Shown one piece after another: positions 17,847 to 26,441 of a stretch of DNA of 41,228 nucleotides. The notes beneath the pieces were generated by a model. That model searched no databases. It saw nothing but the letters and a program-made list of their open reading frames with translations, and was not told the origin of the DNA. The position numbers were made by a program, and so were the translations under genes. Source of the DNA: CAYOWK01 sp964407665 (GTDB lineage: Bacteria > Pseudomonadota > Alphaproteobacteria > Caulobacterales > Hyphomonadaceae); assembly GCA_964407665.1 (NCBI GenBank), contig CAYOWK010000037.1, forward strand, positions 1 to 41,228, in the 5' to 3' direction. Positions within the stretch are counted from its first letter, which is position 1; each line of letters starts with the position of its first letter.

Positions 17847-20015
17847 TCAGCGTTTCGCCTTGGGCCGGAACGCCAGAAGCATGTTGCCGGGGGGCTCGCC
17901 GAACCGGGCGTATCCGGACTGGACAAACAGCGTGCCGTTGGCGGCGACGTAGGGCGCCGCGTCGAGACCGCCGCCCTGGCCCGGCAAGCCGTTCACGGTG
18001 CGCGGGTAGGGACGGTTTGTGTTGTATTCAAACAGGATTTCTCCCGTTTCGCTGTCGAAGATCCGCAGCATGCCCTCGGTTGTACCGGTCACCACCGCGC
18101 CATCGACCAGCAGCGGGGCGGGCGACATGCCCAGCCGGCAGCGCACAGGCGGGCGCGGCGGAGGAGCCGGAGCCGCCGCCGGGACGGCTGCGGGCGTTGC
18201 GGCGGCGCCAGCGGGCGCGCCGGCTGCCGGCGTCGCAGCTGCGGCCACGGGACCGGTCGCGACGGGGGCAGGCGGTGCAGCAGGGGCTACGGCGACCGGC
18301 GGCCGGGGCGGCAGCGGCGAACGCGGCTCCGGCAGAACAGGTGCGACCACCGGAACCATCCGGTTGTCAGCCGCAGGCTTGCGGGTCTTGGCGGCCGGAA
18401 GGTCCACGCCGCAGTCGCGTGCGTTGGGCTGGTAGGTCCACTCGATCTCGCCCGTTGTGGCGTTCACGGCGTGGATACCGGCGCCCCAGTTCGGATTGTC
18501 GACAGGGCGGGGCGGATCGTTCTGCGGAGCAAGAATGCGCGTCCCGTCGAAGGCGAGGCCCCAGTGCATGCCACCGTTAGCGGACCCAAGCCCGATGCGG
18601 TTGCCCCACACCTGCTTGCCGGTGTTCGGGTCGATGGCCCACAGCACGCCGGACTTCTGGCCAGCAATCAGGAGCTCGCGGCCATCCTTCAGCGTGATCA
18701 GCATCGGCGAGGCGCCGAAGTCGTGGTCGGGGCTGTGATACTCGCCCGGCCAGTCGCAGTTCGGCCCGCGCCGACCGCACGCATAGTTCCAGATGTCAGC
18801 CTTCGTCGCCTGGAAGATCCAGCGGCGGTTTCCGGTCTTGAGGTCGTAGGCGATGATGGCGTCGGACGTGTCGGTGGCCGGCCAGGATGTGTTCTCGCCC
18901 GTCGCCGCGTAGATCACGCCACGCTTGGCGTCGACCAGCGGCGTTGACCAGATGATCGCGCCAGACGGCCCCCACTGCTGCGTGCCCGTACGGCTGATGA
19001 GCTGCGGCGTCGCCGGCTCCATGGTCTTGCCGACCCATTTCGTCTCGCCGCTGGCAAGATCCAGCGCCACCAGCGCGCCCTGACCCTTGCAGCACTCGTA
19101 TTTGTCGTCGCCAGCGTAGTTCACCTCGATGGCGGACAGCGGCGCGTAGACGACGCCGTCATGAATGACCGGCGCGCCCGTGATGCGGTTGAGATCGGTG
19201 AGGGACACATCCTTCACCCAGACGTCCTTGCCGGTGATCGCATTGACGGCGTGGACCCGGCCAGCAGCGTCCCCCATCACGATCATCGGCGGGCTCTTGT
19301 CGGTCGCCTCGGCAAAGGCGAGCGAGGAGCGCAGCGTCATGTCTGCGGCGTACATCCACTTCACGCAGCCCGTGCCGGTGTCCAGCGCATAGAGACGTGC
19401 GGAATCGGTCGCGGAGATGAAAAGCGTTGTCCCGACCACCACCGGCTGGGAGCGCATCGTGGGTGTCTGCGGGAAGGCGATCGACCACGCCAGCTCCAGC
19501 TCCGGCATGTCCGCCTTCGAGAGGCCGGTCTGCTCGCTGGACTGGTTGCGCTGGTTGTGCGGATCGAGGCCGAACGAGACGGCGGTGCGCGGCGCCGGGC
19601 CCGCAGCCGTGTCGAGTTTCACCTGCCGCAGCTTGATCGGGCAGGTCGCATCCGCAATCCAGTCGTCGTTCGTCTTCGCAGCCCCCGGCAGCCAGGCGAT
19701 CAGCTGGGCAAGTTCATCCTTCGGCACATTGATGGCCTGCTGCTTCATGTAGCCGAGTTCGAGCGCGTACCGGACGGTGCCTTCGTTCAGCTGCCGGATG
19801 GCCTCCAGCGACGGTGCGCCGGATGATTGGCCGCTATCGTGGCAGGATGCGCACCACTCTTCGTAGACGGCCTTCCCGGGGTGTGCGGCGTCATCGACTG
19901 CGGCAGTCTCGATCTCAACCGAATCGCGCGGAGCGCATGATGCGAGCAGGGCGGCGAGCGCCAGCCCGGCCAGCGCGCGCATGTCAGCCCGATACCCGCG
20001 TGTGCGAGTGGCCAT
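17847..20015 (-). CDS. PQQ-dependent dehydrogenase with N-terminal cytochrome c domain, lipoprotein
   Basis: A 722-residue periplasmic quinohaemoprotein. The ATG at 20015 has GGAGG seven bases upstream. A lipobox LASC ends at Cys27. A small cytochrome c domain has CASCH at 55-59 and a possible axial Met90 (GYMKQ). From about 145 on, tryptophan-type propeller repeats follow (SARLYALDTGTGCVKW, GALVALDLASGETKW, SGVLWAIDPNTGKQVW, AGIHAVNATTGEIEWTYQ). The vicinal cysteine pair Cys308-Cys309 and DHDFGASP (Asp431 or nearby) are typical of PQQ alcohol dehydrogenases; the N-terminal haem resembles polyvinyl-alcohol dehydrogenase types. Residues 555-624 are an Ala/Pro-rich insert within the propeller. 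It oxidises an alcohol or polyol and passes electrons to the haem; substrate unknown. Confidence 0.9.
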   Translation of the reverse strand: MATRTRGYRADMRALAGLALAALLASCAPRDSVEIETAAVDDAAHPGKAVYEEWCASCHDSGQSSGAPSLEAIRQLNEGTVRYALELGYMKQQAINVPKDELAQLIAWLPGAAKTNDDWIADATCPIKLRQVKLDTAAGPAPRTAVSFGLDPHNQRNQSSEQTGLSKADMPELELAWSIAFPQTPTMRSQPVVVGTTLFISATDSARLYALDTGTGCVKWMYAADMTLRSSLAFAEATDKSPPMIVMGDAAGRVHAVNAITGKDVWVKDVSLTDLNRITGAPVIHDGVVYAPLSAIEVNYAGDDKYECCKGQGALVALDLASGETKWVGKTMEPATPQLISRTGTQQWGPSGAIIWSTPLVDAKRGVIYAATGENTSWPATDTSDAIIAYDLKTGNRRWIFQATKADIWNYACGRRGPNCDWPGEYHSPDHDFGASPMLITLKDGRELLIAGQKSGVLWAIDPNTGKQVWGNRIGLGSANGGMHWGLAFDGTRILAPQNDPPRPVDNPNWGAGIHAVNATTGEIEWTYQPNARDCGVDLPAAKTRKPAADNRMVPVVAPVLPEPRSPLPPRPPVAVAPAAPPAPVATGPVAAAATPAAGAPAGAAATPAAVPAAAPAPPPRPPVRCRLGMSPAPLLVDGAVVTGTTEGMLRIFDSETGEILFEYNTNRPYPRTVNGLPGQGGGLDAAPYVAANGTLFVQSGYARFGEPPGNMLLAFRPKAKR

Positions 20016-20119
20016 GTGGTTTCCTCCCCGGATGCGCCTGTTCCGGCGTCTGTCGCTTTGAAAGGGTTGTAACGCTGCTTTCCGGAGGAAGAAAAGCGCG
20101 AACGCGTGAACGACGCAGG

Positions 20120-21097
20120 CTACTCTGCGGCTCTTTGCTCAGGCGGTGTAGGCTGACGGCGCATCAAGGCCCATGCGAGGGTGCGGTTGAGCCCCTCGTG
20201 AAAGCCCGACCCGCCCCAGCCCAGAACCCGCTCGGCCCCAGTCGGGTCCAGCAGTGGGCCGAGCGATCCGCGCGGCGGACGCCCCTCCAGCTGCACGCCC
20301 TGTGACCACGACATCCCGTCCGGCCGCGCCGCGCGCTGGTCCAGCAGGGCGCACATCGCCTCGACAATATCGATCTCGCGCCGTTCGGCGCCCACGGTGA
20401 ACTCGTAGCGGGCCTGACGCTTTGGCGAGGAACACGCCCGAACCAGCCCGGCGGCAAAGTCGCGGACCGGCAGGAAGTCGTGAACAGTCTCTCCGGCATG
20501 GGCGAGCGTGAACGGCTCTCCGGACAGGATGGCGGCGGACAGGCGGGGCACCAGCGCCTCTTCAGCCTGCCAAGGGCCGAACACTTCGTCAGCGACGCAT
20601 TCAACCAGCGGAAGATCGAAGCCCTGCGCCCAGTTGCGGACAAGGGCGGCGCCGGTGAGGCGCGAGGCCTGGGCTGGCCCAGGTGGCGGGGTCTCCTCGG
20701 TTCCTGATGAGGCAGGGCTGGCGCAGACGATCCGGAAATCGGCGCGGGCCTTGTCTGACTCCATGCGCGGAATCAGGTCCCGGCAGGCTTCCAGAACCGC
20801 AAAGGCGCCAGCCACGTCGCTGTCGTAGAGCTGATCCGATTCGACACCCGATCCGGCGGCCAGATGGATCACGCTGTCAGGCTTGAACTCGCGGATCACG
20901 CCCCGGATCAGGGACCGGTCGGCGATGTTGGCTTCAAGCCGGACATGCAGCTCGCTGGAAGCAATTGGCTGCAACGCCTGCACCGGGGAGGATTTGCGCC
21001 GCCGGTCGATGTTCAGGACCAGATCGCCACGGTCCACCAGCGCGCGCACAACGGACGCACCGATAAACCCGCATCCGCCTGTGACGACTACGCGCAA
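20120..21097 (-). CDS. NAD-dependent epimerase/dehydratase-like protein lacking YxxxK
   Basis: An extended-SDR protein of 325 residues resembling dTDP-glucose dehydratases and UDP-sugar epimerases. The cofactor motif VVVTGGCGFIGASV and NIDRRR at the end of strand 2, DSVIHLAAGSGVES and VFGPWQ are clear. The catalytic centre is not: where the family has STDE and PYSASK, this protein reads CASPASSG and PAQASR, so Tyr and Lys are both missing. It may bind a sugar nucleotide without catalysis or have another role. The TTG at 21097 is taken as the start because GGGAGG lies ten bases upstream and the protein then begins at the cofactor strand; a GTG at 21172 is the alternative. It follows the carboxylesterase on the same strand. 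Confidence 0.75.
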   Translation of the reverse strand: MRVVVTGGCGFIGASVVRALVDRGDLVLNIDRRRKSSPVQALQPIASSELHVRLEANIADRSLIRGVIREFKPDSVIHLAAGSGVESDQLYDSDVAGAFAVLEACRDLIPRMESDKARADFRIVCASPASSGTEETPPPGPAQASRLTGAALVRNWAQGFDLPLVECVADEVFGPWQAEEALVPRLSAAILSGEPFTLAHAGETVHDFLPVRDFAAGLVRACSSPKRQARYEFTVGAERREIDIVEAMCALLDQRAARPDGMSWSQGVQLEGRPPRGSLGPLLDPTGAERVLGWGGSGFHEGLNRTLAWALMRRQPTPPEQRAAE

Positions 21098-21220
21098 CGA
21101 ACCCGAACCTCCCGCCCCGAATCTCCCGCAACGATTCGCATGAATCGCTGGCCTGACCTTGGACTCTGCCACGGATCGCCCCGCGTCAGAAGGGCGCCCC
21201 GCTGCGACGTTCCGGCGGCG

Positions 21221-22873
21221 TCAGAGCGGCGGCGCGCTGGGATCCGGATTGGCCTGCAGGATCTGCCAGACCGGCTCGAACGGCCGCTCAATGACTTTCG
21301 ACTCCGACATGAAGAACATCGTCGGGCGGGCGTCGGCGCTGAAGCGCGGCCACTCCGGCAGTCCCTCGACATTGGGATTGCCGGTACGCGCGAAGCTCAC
21401 CCACACCGAGCTCATCAGCTTGCCCATGGCGATGTCTTCCGGCGTCGCGCCTGCAAACAGGGGGGCCTTGGCGACATTGTCCATGATGTAGGGGATCTCC
21501 GCCGTGTGCGGCGACTTCAGGATGAAGTCCTGCGGCGGGATGTCGTGGGCGAAAACGTAGGCATAGACCGGCGCCGGCTGGGCCGCCTTGCGCGAGGCCA
21601 GCGTGTGGCTGGAGCGAAGCGAGTTCACCGTGCCGGTCACCTGCATGAGCAGATGGGGCGCATCGTACTGCGGGAACTCGGCCTTGAAGGCCTCCAGCAG
21701 CGCCTTGCCCTGACCCTTCGCCTGACGCTCGCCGGCCGCAATGACGTCGGCCTCGGTGGTCTCGAGCCATTTCGGATTGCCGACATTGTAGAGCGTCTGC
21801 TCGTCCTTGGTGAAGCCGATCATCACGGGGATATCGGCCGACTGTTCTGGCGCATCGGGCTCGAAGGGATGGCGGGGCAGGTTCACGCCGTCGACATAGG
21901 GGCGGAAGGCCGAGACGCCGACATCGGCGGCGGCCGCCACGATCTGGTCGCCGGGGATCTGGGGCAGCGTGCGCGAGGCCATGCGCGGGTCGAGGCTGAA
22001 GCGGGTGAGCAGGCCTTTTGCCGCCTCGGCTGCAGCCTCCGGGGTGCCAGCTCGAATGCCCGCGCCGGACTGGATGATCGCCTTGTGGAACAGGCCTTTC
22101 GCTGCCGGCATCGCCAGCAGGGTCGAGACTTTGGCGCCGCCGCCCGACTGCCCGAAGATCGTGACGTTGGCGGGATCTCCGCCGAGACCCGCAATGTTGT
22201 CGCGCACCCACTGCAGGGCCGCGACAAGGTCCATCATGCCGGCGTTCGCAGTTCCCTGGTAGCCGGGTACGCCCGCGGCCTCGAGGCCCAGGAAGCCGAA
22301 CACGTTGAGGCGGTGGTTCACCCCGACAAAGACGACGTCGTGGTTCTTCGCGAGGTTATGGCCCTGATAGGTGTTGAGCGCGGCCTGTCCGTACGAATAG
22401 CCGCCGCCATGGATCCAGACCATCACGGGCCGCGACCCCTTGCCGGTGGCGGGCGTATAGACGTTGAGGAACAGGCAATCCTCGGACCCTGCCGCGTCGA
22501 TCCCCGCAGGCGGGCCGAACGCTTCGGTCATGGCGGCCTGCACCGGCGGGGGGTAGGCGGCAGCGCCAGCGCCTGATCGCATCTGTATCGCGGCGTTGCC
22601 GTAGGCATTGGCGTCGACAACCAGTTCCGTGCTGGCCCAGCTGGTGACGGGACGCGGCGGCTGGAACCGTCCGCTCCCGGTCGGCGGGTTCGCATACCGC
22701 ACACCAAGGAATTCCTTGACGCCGTCGACGTCGAGCCCGCGCAGCCGGCCGTTCGTCGTTTCGACGACCAGCGGATCGGCGGCCGGTCCGGCCTGCGAGC
22801 AGGCGGCAAGCGCGGCAATCGAGGCGCCGCCGAGCAGCAGGGCGCGGCGGTGAATGCGGATTTCAGGCTGCAT
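21221..22873 (-). CDS. type B carboxylesterase, exported
   Basis: A 550-residue alpha/beta hydrolase of the acetylcholinesterase/type B family. The N-terminus has RRALLLGGASIAALAACS, a twin-arginine-like signal with a possible lipobox, so it works outside the cytoplasm. Family landmarks are EFLGVRYANPP, EDCLFLNVYTP, the oxyanion loop VMVWIHGGGYSYG and the nucleophile elbow FGQSGGG (Ser233). GFTKDEQTLY supplies the Glu and SPHTAEIPYIMDN the His of the triad. It hydrolyses ester or amide bonds of small hydrophobic substrates; the true substrate is unknown. It lies upstream of the epimerase-like gene on the same strand, about 120 bases from that gene's preferred start. Confidence 0.93.
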   Translation of the reverse strand: MQPEIRIHRRALLLGGASIAALAACSQAGPAADPLVVETTNGRLRGLDVDGVKEFLGVRYANPPTGSGRFQPPRPVTSWASTELVVDANAYGNAAIQMRSGAGAAAYPPPVQAAMTEAFGPPAGIDAAGSEDCLFLNVYTPATGKGSRPVMVWIHGGGYSYGQAALNTYQGHNLAKNHDVVFVGVNHRLNVFGFLGLEAAGVPGYQGTANAGMMDLVAALQWVRDNIAGLGGDPANVTIFGQSGGGAKVSTLLAMPAAKGLFHKAIIQSGAGIRAGTPEAAAEAAKGLLTRFSLDPRMASRTLPQIPGDQIVAAAADVGVSAFRPYVDGVNLPRHPFEPDAPEQSADIPVMIGFTKDEQTLYNVGNPKWLETTEADVIAAGERQAKGQGKALLEAFKAEFPQYDAPHLLMQVTGTVNSLRSSHTLASRKAAQPAPVYAYVFAHDIPPQDFILKSPHTAEIPYIMDNVAKAPLFAGATPEDIAMGKLMSSVWVSFARTGNPNVEGLPEWPRFSADARPTMFFMSESKVIERPFEPVWQILQANPDPSAPPL

Positions 22874-23019
22874 GACGTTTCCCGGCAGATACGGCCGTCT
22901 TCGCGGCCCTTCAGCGATAGCGATACGGGCGCCGGACGAAGCTCACAAGCGCAGCGCTCGTCCTGTGTGGCGTCTTCAACGCGAATTGCGCGGACCCGGC
23001 GAAAAATTCGGAAAAGTGG

Positions 23020-23036
23020 CTTTCCATATTGGAAAG
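23020..23036. promoter_or_regulatory. palindromic operator before the XRE operon
   Basis: CTTTCCA-TAT-TGGAAAG is a perfect inverted repeat lying five bases upstream of a -35 box. A matching half-site CTTTCCA recurs at 23094-23100, between the ribosome-binding site and the ATG of the first gene. Together they suggest autoregulation by the XRE protein of the operon (inference). Confidence 0.65.
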
Positions 23037-23041
23037 TCTGC

Positions 23042-23069
23042 TTGACATTTTGTGGGCGATATGTAAAAG
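23042..23069 (+). promoter_or_regulatory. promoter of the XRE three-gene operon
   Basis: TTGACA at 23042-23047 is a perfect -35 hexamer. TAAAAG at 23064-23069, 16 bases on, is a fair -10. The local AT content is much higher than in the flanking genes. The leader to the first ATG is about 27 bases. Confidence 0.6.
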
Positions 23070-23102
23070 ACGCTTGTCAAAACGACAGGGAGGCTTTCCA
23101 TC

Positions 23103-23318
23103 ATGAGACCTCAGATATCTCGGGCATTGCGTCTGCAAATGCTCCTTCTGCTCGCTGCGGCCGCTGTACTAGCGTCGTGCCTTGCGCTGTCGGCATTCGG
23201 GCCCGTGGCGCGCAAAGGGGCGGGGTTCTCGCTCGCCGCAACACTGGGCGCCACAAGCCTGACCTTCGAGGTCGCCGCTGACCGCATCGACCTGAGCCTG
23301 CGTACGGAGGCTCCGTGA
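23103..23318 (+). CDS. small exported or membrane peptide, first gene of XRE operon
   Basis: A 71-residue protein with one hydrophobic stretch (about 12-34), containing LASC, so either a lipoprotein signal or a single helix. The rest is short and mildly polar, ending in AADRIDLSLRTEAP. GGGAGG lies before the ATG with the half-operator CTTTCCA in between. Its stop codon TGA overlaps the GTG of the regulator gene (GTGA), which argues that it is translated and coupled. I do not recognise the family. Confidence 0.65.
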   Translation: MRPQISRALRLQMLLLLAAAAVLASCLALSAFGPVARKGAGFSLAATLGATSLTFEVAADRIDLSLRTEAP

Positions 23319-23503
23319 AGAACCGTCTCAAGGTCCTCCGCGCCGAGCGCAACTGGAGCCAGGGCGACCTGGCTGACCGGCTGGGCGTATCCCGCCAGAC
23401 CGTGAACGCACTCGAGAATGGTCGCTATGACCCCTCGCTGCCGCTTGCCTTTCGTATCGCCCAGATTTTCGAACTGCCCATCGAATCCATCTTCTCGCAA
23501 TAG
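23315..23503 (+). CDS. small XRE/Cro-type HTH regulator
   Basis: A 62-residue DNA-binding protein that is almost only a helix-turn-helix domain: LRAERNWSQGDLADRLGVSRQTVNALENGRYDPSLPLAFRIAQIFELPIESIF. It matches the YozG-like short XRE regulators commonly encoded next to small membrane proteins. The GTG start has CGGAGG four bases upstream, inside the end of the first gene. It probably acts as a dimer on the CTTTCCA palindrome upstream, and there is no room for a ligand domain, so regulation may come from the neighbouring membrane protein or from protein level alone (inference). Confidence 0.92.
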   Translation: MKNRLKVLRAERNWSQGDLADRLGVSRQTVNALENGRYDPSLPLAFRIAQIFELPIESIFSQ

Positions 23504-23512
23504 GAGCATCAC

Positions 23513-24103
23513 ATGAGGACCGAAACCGATCTCGACGCCCCGAAGCCCCTTGGCCGGAAGATCGCCGTCGCAGCGCTCCTGGGCATCCTGGGCGCTCTGG
23601 CCGGATACAGTGTCGCCGGCCTCGTCGGTGACAGCATCACGAGATGGGACGACGACCTGAACGTGATCATGGGAACCGTCCTGGCGGGGATGGGCGCCAT
23701 ATCCGCCTTCATGGTTATGTTCCGGCCAAGTTCGATCCCCAAGGGCTGCGGCGTCCTTCAGGTCATCGTGCTGGTGCTGGCGGGCGCCATGCTGCTTGCG
23801 CCAATGTTCGGGACCGCATTCGCAGAGCCCAACGTCATTTTTGCCGGGATACTTGTCCTGCTCGTCCTTCAGACGATCGCAAACCTCATGCTCTGGCGCC
23901 TCGCGGACGAGATGCTGAAACGTGTCATGATGGAAACGTCTGCAATGGCCTTCTGGGCCCTGCAGACAGCCCTCTTCATCTATGCGGCGGCGGAACGCCT
24001 CGGTATCGTCGAGTCGATCACGGCCTGGGCGATGACGGGCATCATGATGGCCGTCTACGTGCTGGCCTCGGCTATCGCTTCGACACGCAGGGGAATAACC
24101 TGA
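23513..24103 (+). CDS. multi-pass membrane protein of the XRE operon
   Basis: A 196-residue protein with a short charged N-terminus and about five or six hydrophobic helices (roughly 17-37, 48-68, 79-100, 104-125, 139-159, 167-187). It has no recognisable enzyme motif. TAGGAG lies six bases before the ATG, nine bases after the regulator's stop, so the three genes form one operon. Paired small XRE regulators and such membrane proteins are widespread in proteobacteria and Firmicutes, but the function is unknown to me. Sensing of membrane state or a small transport role are both possible. Confidence 0.8.
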   Translation: MRTETDLDAPKPLGRKIAVAALLGILGALAGYSVAGLVGDSITRWDDDLNVIMGTVLAGMGAISAFMVMFRPSSIPKGCGVLQVIVLVLAGAMLLAPMFGTAFAEPNVIFAGILVLLVLQTIANLMLWRLADEMLKRVMMETSAMAFWALQTALFIYAAAERLGIVESITAWAMTGIMMAVYVLASAIASTRRGIT

Positions 24104-24130
24104 CGCCAAGACATTCGAGAGCCTGCCGGT

Positions 24131-24670
24131 TCAGCCGGGCTGGCGCTCGAACGTGTAGATCATGTTGTCGAGGCCAAGCAGCAGCGTGTTGGCGTCCACC
24201 ATCGGGAACTGGAGTTCGACATCGCGGCCGTTCTCCGTGCAGCTTTCGACCAGCGTCGTGACGTACTGGCCACTGATGCCGAGCTCCTTCGCCATCGACC
24301 ACGGGTCCGGCAGATTGCCCTCGAACAGGGATTCCACCGGATACTGCGCGATCCGGTAAGCCGGCGCGCCGCAAGCGGCGATCGAAGGCCCCGCAACCGA
24401 GACCTCCGAGATCACGAGCGGTGTCGTCGCCAGCTCGGGATTGGCTGCTGGCGCTGCGCCCGCGCCGCTCCACCAGGGAGCAACTTGCGAGGACTCCAGC
24501 CGCCATGTTCCGATAAAGACGTTCTCGACCGGCTCATCGGGGCCTGTCTCGGCGTCAGTGACCACCGTGACCGGGGCGGGCGAAGGGGAAGGCTCCTCCG
24601 GCTTTGGCGAGCAGGCAGCCAGCACGAAGAACAAGGCCGCCGGGGCCAGGATGTGCGCGTACAAGTTCAT
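24131..24670 (-). CDS. lipoprotein of unknown function
   Basis: A 179-residue protein. A lipoprotein signal ends in LAAC (Cys20), followed by a Pro/Ser/Glu-rich spacer (21-45). The folded part begins FIGTWRLESSQVAPWW and ends NTLLLGLDNMIYTFERQPG, a strand-rich pattern like small lipocalin or META-type beta-barrels; two cysteines (in AACGAP and VESCTE) may form a disulfide. GGAGG lies eight bases before the ATG. It converges on the membrane-protein gene of the XRE operon. No partner is evident. Confidence 0.75.
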   Translation of the reverse strand: MNLYAHILAPAALFFVLAACSPKPEEPSPSPAPVTVVTDAETGPDEPVENVFIGTWRLESSQVAPWWSGAGAAPAANPELATTPLVISEVSVAGPSIAACGAPAYRIAQYPVESLFEGNLPDPWSMAKELGISGQYVTTLVESCTENGRDVELQFPMVDANTLLLGLDNMIYTFERQPG

Positions 24671-24747
24671 GACGCCATCCTCCGCAGTTTTCCGGGGATG
24701 TCACGTTTCGATCTGCACATCATCGGCAATCGGCGTGCTGCAGAACA

Positions 24748-26301
24748 CTACAGCCCGTGCGCGGCGAATCCCCTGGAGAAAATCCGCCGTGCGGCAGAGT
24801 CCTCGATCGGGAAAGACCGGAAGAAGTCGTCCTGCGTCACACTGGACTCGGAAAGGCTGGCTGCCCAGCGCGCCGCGCGGTCCCGGTCGCCCGCGCTTTC
24901 GTGTGCCGCAACGGCGATCATCCGGATCAGGTGATGGGCGCCCGGCGCATTCGCCGCCCGGTCGGCCCAGACGGCGGCCTGCCTGGCGTCCCCCTGTATG
25001 AGGCATGAGATCCCCACGGTCGCCAGCATCGCATAGTGGAGCGGGTCGAGCGGGCTTAGCCGCATCGCCAGATCCACGCGGTCGCGGCCCTCGCGCCGGC
25101 CTGCCAGCGTGTCGAGCATGCCGCGCGCATAGTTCGCCTGGGCGTAGTTCGGATTGATGTCTGTCGCCCGTCCCAGCCAGCCGAGCCCGCTGCCGATATC
25201 GCCGCGAAGCCACTGCGCCCGCCCCATCGTGTAGTTCGCAAACGGGTCCAGAGGATCGAGTTCAACGCTGCGTTCGGCATGCCGAAGGGCGGCTTGGGTC
25301 TTCCCGGCGACGTCGGGCGAGTAACGGAGAAACGCCTCCTGGAAGCTGGTGAACGATAGTCCGGCATGCGCGCGGGCGAAACGGGGCTCCAGCGCGACGG
25401 CGCGTTCGAACATCCCACGGGCCAGCTGGTTGTCCCGGCTGTTGAAGCGATACATGTGCCGGAGACCTAGGTGGTAGGCGTCCCACGCGCCCAGATGCTG
25501 CGGAGCGCTCAGCCGCGAGGCCCGCTCGGCTTCGCTGGCCGGAATGCGGATCTCGACTGCAGCCAGTACGCTGGCGACAATGCTTTGGCGCACGGCGTGA
25601 ATATCTTCGGCGGCAGTCTGGAACCGGTCGCTCCAGACAACGCCGCCCGTGCGCGCGTCGGCCAGCTCGACAGTCACCGCGACCATCGAGCCTAAAGGCT
25701 CGACCGAGCCCGTGAGCAGGTAGGCGACGCCGAGCGCCGCGCCAATTGCGCGGATGTCCGGATCCCCGGACCGGAACTGGAAGGACGATCCGCGCGCGAT
25801 GACAAACAGCCAGCGCAGCCGGGAAAACTGCGCGATCAGCTCGTGCGGAAGCGCATCCGCCATACCGGCATAGGGTCCTGCGACTCCGATCTGCTGGAAA
25901 GGCAGAACAGCGATTGCAGGGCCGGACGGCATCTCGCCGGTGCTGGCCCGCTCCGGCGCTTGGGTGATGGATGTCCTGGCCGGGATGGTGTGGCGCTCCA
26001 CAACCTCGCCGACAAACCGGAAGCCTTGACCATGGTGCGTGCGGATCAGCCGCTGCGCACGGCCATCGTCGCCAATCGCCCTGCGTGCGGACTTTATGCG
26101 GCTTGAGACCGCCGAGTCCGACACGAAGCGCCCGTTCCAGATTTCACCGATGATGTCGTCGCGCGTCAGCAACCTCTCGCGCTCGCGTACGAGCAGCAGA
26201 AGCAGTGCAAAGACCTGCGGCTCCAGAGTGACAAGTTCGCCCTCCCGCCGCAGCTCGTGGCGGGTTGTGTCGAGTTCACAGAAGCCAAAAGCGAAGATCA
26301 T
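24748..26301 (-). CDS. CadC-like winged-helix regulator with TolB-like and TPR domains
   Basis: A 517-residue protein. Residues 1-100 form an OmpR-type winged helix (LEPQVFALLLLLVRERERLLTRDDIIGEIW, then SDSAVSSRIKSARRAIGD and the wing RTHHGQGFRFVGEV). A linker leads to a TolB-like segment (IAVLPFQQIG, LPHELIAQFSRLRWLFVIARGSSFQF, YLLTGSV), then about six TPR-like helical repeats. No membrane helix is seen, unlike CadC itself. Such proteins regulate unknown targets and often accompany adenylate-cyclase-type relatives. The ATG at 26301 starts the winged helix; 20 upstream residues carry no homology. It is divergent from the tautomerase gene and may control it. Confidence 0.85.
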   Translation of the reverse strand: MIFAFGFCELDTTRHELRREGELVTLEPQVFALLLLLVRERERLLTRDDIIGEIWNGRFVSDSAVSSRIKSARRAIGDDGRAQRLIRTHHGQGFRFVGEVVERHTIPARTSITQAPERASTGEMPSGPAIAVLPFQQIGVAGPYAGMADALPHELIAQFSRLRWLFVIARGSSFQFRSGDPDIRAIGAALGVAYLLTGSVEPLGSMVAVTVELADARTGGVVWSDRFQTAAEDIHAVRQSIVASVLAAVEIRIPASEAERASRLSAPQHLGAWDAYHLGLRHMYRFNSRDNQLARGMFERAVALEPRFARAHAGLSFTSFQEAFLRYSPDVAGKTQAALRHAERSVELDPLDPFANYTMGRAQWLRGDIGSGLGWLGRATDINPNYAQANYARGMLDTLAGRREGRDRVDLAMRLSPLDPLHYAMLATVGISCLIQGDARQAAVWADRAANAPGAHHLIRMIAVAAHESAGDRDRAARWAASLSESSVTQDDFFRSFPIEDSAARRIFSRGFAAHGL

Positions 26302-26441
26302 TTGGCTCAACCATACACACAGCTGCCAGAAATCTCCCAGACTTCTCCACGCCATCTCCAAGCTTCGCGGCGCCTGTCGCCCTAAGCCTTTGCATACAGC
26401 TTCCGGTGAGCGGAAGCCGCAACCGAGGGAGGAGTTTCCGA

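Noticed and set aside
20864..22576. 570-codon open frame opposite the carboxylesterase
   Set aside because: Shadow frame rich in Arg, Gly and His; the esterase on the other strand has all its motifs.
23103..23503. Toxin-antitoxin pair
   Set aside because: The XRE protein resembles short YozG-like regulators, and the 71-aa peptide has no toxin features beyond being hydrophobic; the third membrane gene fits a regulator/membrane operon better.
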